Source of the DNA: Macrostomum hystrix
Lineage: Eukaryota > Platyhelminthes > Macrostomidae
Reading direction: 5' to 3'
Length of the DNA: 64,000 bases
NCBI GenBank assembly: GCA_950097015.1
Contig: CATNEN010000001.1
Coordinates: 20,699,501 to 20,763,500, forward strand
Position 1 is the stretch's first letter; each line of letters begins with the position of its first letter. Under the pieces are notes generated by a model, which was given only the letters and a program-made list of their open reading frames with translations, had not been told where the DNA came from and did no database searches. Below are positions 57,438 through 64,000 of the stretch, piece by piece. Made by a program: the position numbers and the translations under genes.

Positions 57438-60400
57438 ATGATTGCTCATGTCCGACAACTCATGCCTGCTATGCTCCTACTGGTCATTGTGCTGAGCTGG
57501 CTACTGGGCATCAGTCTTAGCTCTACTGTGGACTATTGCCAGTCGAAGCCGTGTCAGAATGGTGGCATGTGCAGTAACGGAGACACCACGTGAGTTTCGT
57601 GTGTCCGTAATCGTTAGTAACAATTACAAAATGCGGCAAAGACGTTAATCACTGTAAAATACACTTACGTAACTGACAATTAAACACGGTGGGTTTTTGA
57701 GCATCGGTACACGCCCATGCTCAATATGCACACGAGCTAAATCGATACTAACATTATCATGAGTTATTTTTTAAGACAGCAAACTCCACTTCCGCGTTGA
57801 ATATCGATATTGACGAGGCATTTCCGATTCGATTTGCGAAAATCAACTCTTTCACCTTAGATACACCTGCTACTGCCTCGCTACTGACTATGACGGCTCG
57901 ACTTGCAACTCGTGGATCAACGACTGTCAGCCCAGCCCCTGCCAGAACGGAGGGCGGTGCACAGACGGCTTGAGAAGCTACACCTGCGATTGCTCAGCCA
58001 CCGACTTCTATGGTACAAACTGTCAGAACCGCATTGACGATTGCTCACCGAATCGCTGTCAGAACGGCGCCAGCTGCACAGACGGTTTCAGAAACTACAC
58101 CTGCAACTGCTACGAGGGCTTCTCCGGTCGCGACTGCTCGATAGACTTTGAGGACTGCACGCCGCACCTGTGCCAGAATAACGGCCTGTGCTTGGAGCGC
58201 AGCAACCAGAAGTATTACGGGCTGGCAAATTATCCGCCGCCATTCCATAGCACATTCAGCTATGCCAACGCAGCTGGCTACGTGTGCTGGTGCCCTGCTG
58301 GTGAGCGCTTTCACCCAGTGTCACTAGTCTATGGGCTAAACCGGTGGACGGGGCTTGTTTGGTGGGGTGGGGGCTGTCGTGCATAGCTCTCTCGTAGGAC
58401 TCTCGCTCCGTACGCTGTAAGCACTGATGACGCCATCCACCAAATGAACAGGTGCCTACGGCGTGAACTGCGAGATCAACCCAAACGACTGCGTGCTGCC
58501 CGGCACCAACCAGAGCGTGTGCGCTCACGCCTCGAGCTGCACGGACGGCCTGGCCTCATTCACGTGCCACTGCCTGCCCGGATATGAGGGCGCCAACTGC
58601 AGCCAAGAAATCGACGAGTGCCGCGCGCTGCCTCCGCCGTGTCCCTCCGGAGCGACCTGCATCGACCGGCTGGCGGATTTCGAGTGCGCAAACTGCCCCG
58701 CCGGACTGGGCGGCAGGAAGTGCTCGGTTCCGCTCACCGGCTGCAACTCCAGGCCGTGTGAGAACAATGCCAGCTGCGAACCGGTCCTCGTGAGCGAATT
58801 CCCCACACCTGTTCACGACTACCGGTGCCGCTGCAACCCAGAGCTCAAATTTGCTGGTCGCAACTGCTCTGTGCAGCTTCCCTCATTTACATTCAGCTTC
58901 AATGGCATCGCATCTTCGGCCACTTTCGCGTCTTTGATAGGAAACTCGACCTTGGCAGCCAACGACTCATGGACCATCGAGCTCAAGCTCGTGACTCTGT
59001 CACCCGGAGCGTTTCTGATGCTGCTGGGCGACTTGAGCAACTCGGGCAGCACTCCGCGACTTGTCCTTAGCGTAATTTCTTCATTTTAGTCACTGTTTTT
59101 AAAGGCGCATTCAAAATAAAAACCGATCTCCCTTTTATTTCACCAGATCGATGGCGCGGGTCGTCTCTCCGCCCAGCTGCTGCTCAGCAACGGCTCCCAG
59201 GTCGCATCGCTGACATCTCCTGACTCGGTGGCCACTGGCAGGTTTGTCTTCGTGAAGATCTCCGTGTCGATCTCGGGTCGCGAGTTGTCGCTGACGGTGG
59301 CGTCGGCTGTGAGGTCGGCATCGCTGAGCAGTGCGGCTCCCCTGCAGCAGCTGTCAGGCCAGCTCATCATCGGCGGCTTCAGCGGAGCTCCTGCAGCCCC
59401 AGCCCCAGTCGTCGGTGGTCGCAGCAGATCAAAGAGATCCGCTCCCACTTTACCGATGAGTGTAGCGTCGGTACTGCCGTCAAACATGACAGCATTTCGC
59501 GGAATCATTGCTGCTCCCATACTGAATGGGAACAAGCCGCTGATGCTAGGCCCTGTGGAGGCCAGCTTGACAGACAGCCTGCCAGAAGCTGTCGCGGCCA
59601 GTGACTCAACTGGCGTGGTGACCGGCGCCCTCACAGAAAGCATTTGTAACACATCCTGGCCATGCAAGAACGGAGCTGTCTGTACTGACGTCTTCTATAA
59701 TGCCTACTCGTGAATAAGATGCGCTTTTTATTATTGCTCAATTATTTTGGTGTGCTTTTGTTTCTTGAAATTCGTTATTTTTCAGATGCAACTGCACTAT
59801 AGGTTGGCGCGGTTACAACTGCTCAGCAATGGACTATTGCCATTTGGGAGCCACATTTTGTCCGGAAGGTTCTAGTTGTGTTAATTTAGAACCGAGTGGA
59901 TACGAATGTAAGCGCTCTTCGATCCTAGATAGTGCCATGTCAGTTCACCACAATCGTCACAACTTATGAAGGCCAAAATGCAATTGCTAGGTCGCACGGC
60001 TGTCACATTCGGAGGCTTCTCACAGCCGCAGCCCGCCACGCAGCTCAGCTTGTCAGTTTCTGGCCTCAGCGAGACGCTAGCCAGAGTTGAAGGCTGGGCC
60101 CGCACCCGCCAGACCGACTGTCAGCTGCTGTCAGTCTCAAGTGGCAGTCGTCGGCTCATGATAGAGTGCAAATCTGGTCTATTTCAGGTGTCTCTTGACA
60201 ACCAGGTAGTTTTAATAGCGGCCTACGTTGCTATGGGAACCCAGTTTGTCTTCAGCGTGAACATGTCGGTAGGAGCACCGATTTCTGTGAACCTTTCTCT
60301 CGATGGCGGCTCTGCCATCATCGCTATCAGCACGTCGCCTATGACTGTAGGTTTCCCTCTCAACTCCGCTGCTATCGTGTCGCTCGGTGGTGCTGACTTC

Positions 60401-63178
60401 AAGGGTTGCCTTGACAACGTGCGACTCAATGGCTACCTGGTTCCGCTAGTCAGCCGATCATTGCCTGCTGGATCTCCGGGATTCTATTGGTCACCAGGAT
60501 CAGCGTCACCACTGATTGGTTGTCACAGCAACCCGGTGTGCCTCGACAGTGTTTGCCTGAATGGAGGCAACTGCACGGACATTTGGAACGACTTTAAATG
60601 CGACTGTGTCTCCGGATTTTCTGGCAAAACCTGCGGTGATTCTGACGGTGGTTTGTCATTGTTGGTTATTATTGCAGTATGCTCGGCAAGCATTGTGTTT
60701 GCGATATTATTAGGTAAGGGCTGAGTACCGGCCGCGGTGTGTGGGATCTCAAACTGCGCTGGTTGAGCTCAAACTACCATTTTTTAATGTCACAACTGCA
60801 CAGTTTCAGTGTCGGCGATATTCTGCCTCCGAAAATCTCGGCAGAAGATGGCGAGCTCAACAGCAGCTTCTGGCAGCAGTGACGATAGTGGTTCCGCTCT
60901 TCCCGCTGTGCTGGCGCCGACTGTGGAACCTCAACGGCGCCTGCCGACTCACCCGCCTTGCATAGAAGCGCCAAGGGTTAGCGAAAGCTACCTAAATCCT
61001 GATAAAAGGGTAAGTACCGAAACTACATAAAAAATCCGTTTAACAGTTTAACAGTAGAAAGACAAACGCTATTTTCCCCCCTGGAGAAAGACCAAAATTT
61101 TAGCCCGTGTTCTGGATTTTCATGGCGTTTGTTGAAAATTTTTGTAGATGTAAAAAAGGTGTGTATTTGAAATACCCCCTGGTCTTTGTTCTGTTTAACA
61201 AAGCAATTCCTCCATCAACATTCCAGCCCGACTCCTACGCGTACCTGAGAGACTCTGCCCAGCTGCAAGGTGAAGAGGCGCCATCGGCTGAATACGTTTG
61301 CTTTGCAGGTGATGGAAGAAACGAGGTGAGTGTCTCGACCATTGTGTTTGGTGATTCGTGTCGCCTGTGTATTAACTGCCACTCGGATAACTTGGTCAAA
61401 GTTAACATGTGTAAAACTCTAAAATTTCTTCAGGGATTTACAACGAATCGACCACTGCCGCCTATTCCCTCTGACGAAGGAGTATACCTCAGTGACGAAC
61501 ACCAGGTAAGCATATTGTTTGTTTAGCCTCACCTGTGCCTAAGATAATTTCAGCGTGCAGTCGTAACATTCGCTAGTCAGTTCTCAGCCCGCCTGCAGAG
61601 CTCCCATGCCTGGCTAAATGGCTCCATCAAACACCTACTCAACTTTCCCGAGTCTAATATCTTCTGTGTCTCATCTCTCTAGTGTCTCATCTCTCTAGTG
61701 TCTCATCTCTCTAGTGTCTCATCTCTCTAGTGTCTCATCTCTCTAGTGACTCATCTCTCTAGTGTCTCATCTCTCTAGTGTCTCATCTCTCTAGTGACTC
61801 ATCTCTCTAGTGTCTCATCTCTCTAGTGTCTCATCTCTCTAGTGACTCATCTCTCTAGTGTCTCATCTCTCTAGTGTCTCATCTCTCTAGTGTTTTATCT
61901 CTCTAGTGTCTCATCTCTCTAGTGTCTCATCTCTCTAGTGTCTCATCTCTCTAGTGTCTCATCTCTCTAGTGTCTCATCTCTCTAGTGTCTCATCTCTCT
62001 AGTGACTCATCTCTCTAGTGACTCATCTCTCTAGTGTCTCATCTCTCTAGTGTCTCATCTCTCTAGTGACTTATCTCTCTAATGTCTCATCTCTCCCGTG
62101 TCTCATCTCTCCCGTGTCTCATCTCTCCCGTGTCTCATCTCTCCTGTGTCTCATCACTCCAGTGTCTCATCTCTCTAGTGTCTTATCTCTCTAGTGTTTC
62201 ATCTCTCTAGTGTCTCATCTCTCTAGTGTCTCACCTCTGCTATATCTTACCTCCCTGTGTCTCATCTCTGTTCTGGCTGAGAACTTCTGTCTCATATATC
62301 TGCCAATCTCATCTTGTCTCGTCTCATATCCTCTCAACTCACCCTCTCATCTCATCGTTTCACATCTATTGAGTCTGATCTCACCCTGTCTCATCATTCA
62401 CCTGTCACATGTCCCCACTTTCAAGACTGCCCATTTTAGTATTATTATTCTTTCTTTAACTGACGGTGTTTATAGCTCGTAACTTAACCGATTCCAGACA
62501 CGATTGCATACATTTACGAGTAGTTGAATCATGATTCTCTATCCCAACTTGTCAGTTTAACTAAACAGACGATAATTATTAAACAGGAATCTGGCGGTAA
62601 CAGATTTGCCAATCAGCCCTACCAACGCATGGTTGGAAATGTTGAAGAGGTATGCAGTTCAGATCGATATTTGTTTATTTGAATTTTTTTGTAGTTTTTT
62701 GTGAGTGTGACTGGGTGTCGGTGAGAGTGCACACTGCATGACAATAATAAAGTCACAGCAGGTATGAGGGTGGAGAGCGGAAGATCAGTTCACGCGTTTG
62801 CCTCTCGCACCAATGTCCCGAGTTCGATTCTGCTGCGAGGCCACATTCATATGGGGCTTGTCGTGCAATTTACACCCTCGAGGGACAACCTCTAAGGCAC
62901 AGTGAGAGTGTACACTGCCTGACGATGAGAAAGTCGGGAAAGTTGTACACACCTGTGTTTGTGCTTGCGTATGTGCGAATGTGTTGTTAGGGCCGGCGCA
63001 ATGGGCAGTATGTAATATAGTAAGCACGGGTTAGTGTTTGAGTAGAATGATCCAGAAGCTAGCTCGCCTGAGTTCATTATGTAACACAATTCCTGATTGT
63101 CACTTTTAGGAGGATGAAGCTGCGCGTACTGTTGCACCTGAGGAGTTTCAAACTTTAAACACATATGACGAACCCTGA
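57438..63178 (+). CDS. Crumbs-like EGF/laminin-G single-pass transmembrane protein, complete
   Basis: Eleven exons: 57438-57589, 57861-58300, 58452-59071, 59147-59709, 59786-59907, 59991-60713, 60810-61009, 61227-61325, 61434-61505, 62587-62649, 63110-63178 (TGA). They total 3123 nt, 1040 aa, with every junction GT-AG and in phase. Layout: signal peptide (AMLLLVIVLSWLLGISLSS), seven EGF-like domains (for example DCQPSPCQNGGRC, calcium-binding type EIDECRALPP), laminin-G domain 1 from LPSFTFSFNG, an EGF-rich piece (WPCKNGAVC; DYCHLGATFC), laminin-G domain 2 ending GCLDNVRLNG, a last EGF (CLNGGNCTDIW), a TM helix (SLLVIIAVCSASIVFAILL), and a cytoplasmic tail of about 145 aa. This alternation of EGF and LamG domains before one TM is typical of Crumbs, but the tail ends NTYDEP, not ERLI. 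It has a proline motif RPLPPIPSDEGVY and tyrosines QPYQRM and TYDEP. A polarity or adhesion role at the cell surface is an inference. The tail is spread over small exons; one intron is an array and the last intron has SINEs. Confidence 0.92.
61668..62235. repeat. Tandem array, 14-bp unit (about 40 copies), EGF-LamG intron 9
   Basis: Unit tctctagtgtctca, 14 bp, with gactca and ctcccgtg variants, decaying to the right into ctcatctcacc-like sequence up to about 62420. It occupies half of intron 61506-62586. Confidence 0.94.
62705..62768 (+). mobile_element. SINE fragment J in EGF-LamG last intron
   Basis: A piece of the SINE body (gtgagagtgcacactgcatg, acaataataaagtcacagca) directly upstream of copy K. 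Confidence 0.6.
62770..63005 (+). mobile_element. SINE copy K, head and body, EGF-LamG last intron
   Basis: Contains ggtggagagcgg (decayed A box), tttgcctctcgcaccaatgt, B box gagttcgattct, and the body through tacactgcctgacgatgaga and gtacacacctgtg. The 3' third is missing or strongly diverged. Confidence 0.87.
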
Positions 63179-63535
63179 GCACGACTTTCTAACCTGTGGC
63201 ACTGGAATTTGTTATTCTCGTCTTCAGACTCTCTTAAACATAAAATTACGAGTATGTTCAAGTTGTTTCCTGATAATATCAAAACTGAGTTATTTTCTGC
63301 TACGGCAAATAGACTCTCTTCAAATTTTATTGAATCGAAGATTATACGCTACTAAATGTAGATACCACAAGCTATTTTTGATAAATCGATTAAATGATTT
63401 CAACATTTTTCGACCTTAAAAGTCATTATATTTATTATTACCTAGAGAGTTCTATTATTGATTAAATGTATTTTCTTGCCTTTGTTTCGGTTACTAATTA
63501 TTTTTATACTTATCTTATTTTCATAACATAAGAAA
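63179..63535. other. 3' flank of the EGF-LamG gene
   Basis: AT-rich, should hold the 3' UTR. No canonical AATAAA located with confidence and no other feature seen. Confidence 0.45.
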
Positions 63536-63544
63536 GTAGAAAGT

Positions 63545-64000
63545 CCCCACCCATCTAACCCTCATCACTTTCCATCCCCATCCTCCTCACTCCCCACCCT
63601 CCTCATTCCCATCCTCCTCACTCCCCATCCTCCTCACTCCCCATCCTCCTCACTCCCCATCCTCCTCACTCCCCACCCTCCTCATTCCCATCCTCCTCAC
63701 TCCCCATCCTCCTCACTCCCAATCCTTCTTACTCCCCACCCTCCTCACTCCCCATCCTCCTCACTCCCCACCCTCCCCACTCCCCACCCTCCTCATTCCC
63801 ACCCTCCTCACTCCCCATACTCCTCACTCCCCAACCTCCTCACTCCCCAACCTCCTCACTCCCCATCCTCCTCACTCCCCATCCTCCTCACTCCCCAACC
63901 TCCTCACTCCCCATCCTCCTCACTCCCCATCCTCCTCACTCCCCATCCTCCTCACTCCCCATCCTCCTCACTCCCCATCCTCCTCACTCCCCATCCTCCT
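63545..64000. repeat. Pyrimidine-rich tandem array, 16-bp unit, continuing past the window
   Basis: Unit cctcctcactccccat, 16 bp, about 28 copies to the window end. Variants are cattcccat, ccccaacc and ccccaccc. Confidence 0.94.

Overview
The window is nuclear DNA of a eukaryote, almost certainly an invertebrate animal. Genes are split by GT-AG introns, the standard genetic code is used (TGA, TAA and TAG all end reading frames), and there are metazoan-only architectures (BTB-BACK-Kelch, SRCR-ZP, EGF-LamG-TM, a class A GPCR) plus tRNA-derived SINEs. No bacterial operon, CRISPR or phage signal is present. Several first coding exons lack an in-frame ATG and begin in phase 0 right after a good splice acceptor. 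This suggests spliced-leader trans-splicing with a leader-supplied AUG, a habit described in flatworms. I therefore lean to a free-living flatworm-like lophotrochozoan, at low confidence.

Eight genes can be read, and the six complete spliced frames close exactly: (1) 3' end of an SLC5 sodium-solute symporter (+, 851-2280); (2) a complete flavin-containing monooxygenase (-, 3576-13075, five exons, 563 aa); (3) a divergent class A GPCR (+, about 24620-25809); (4) a secreted or membrane-anchored SRCR-ZP protein (-, 37425-40325, 620 aa); (5) a Kelch-like BTB adaptor (-, 41416-44759, 691 aa); (6) ALG2 mannosyltransferase (+, 49006-50955); (7) 3-ketodihydrosphingosine reductase KDSR (+, 54915-55997); (8) a Crumbs-like EGF/laminin-G single-pass receptor (+, 57438-63178, 11 exons, 1040 aa). 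They are unrelated in function: ER glycosylation, ER sphingolipid synthesis, ER oxidation, transport and surface proteins. They look like ordinary neighbours rather than a cluster.

The striking property is tandem repetition. By my count about 40 percent of the 64 kb is minisatellite arrays with 12-42 bp units. Nearly every larger intron or intergenic gap has its own private unit, the largest array being about 3.6 kb of a 24-bp unit at 32.2-35.8 kb. Several arrays touch exons: the KDSR splice acceptor comes from the last array unit, and the GPCR stop codon lies in the first unit of the next array. Arrays in FMO and ALG2 introns share a GGATCTGA core although their units differ.

About ten copies of a tRNA-derived SINE are spread through introns and gaps, one with a clean 14-bp target-site duplication. 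A roughly 590-bp MITE-like element with terminal inverted repeats lies near 46.4 kb. The remaining long stretches (13.1-15.8, 44.8-46.1, 46.7-48.4 kb and others) are AT-rich with no gene that I can support. Long ORFs inside arrays are artefacts of stop-free units.
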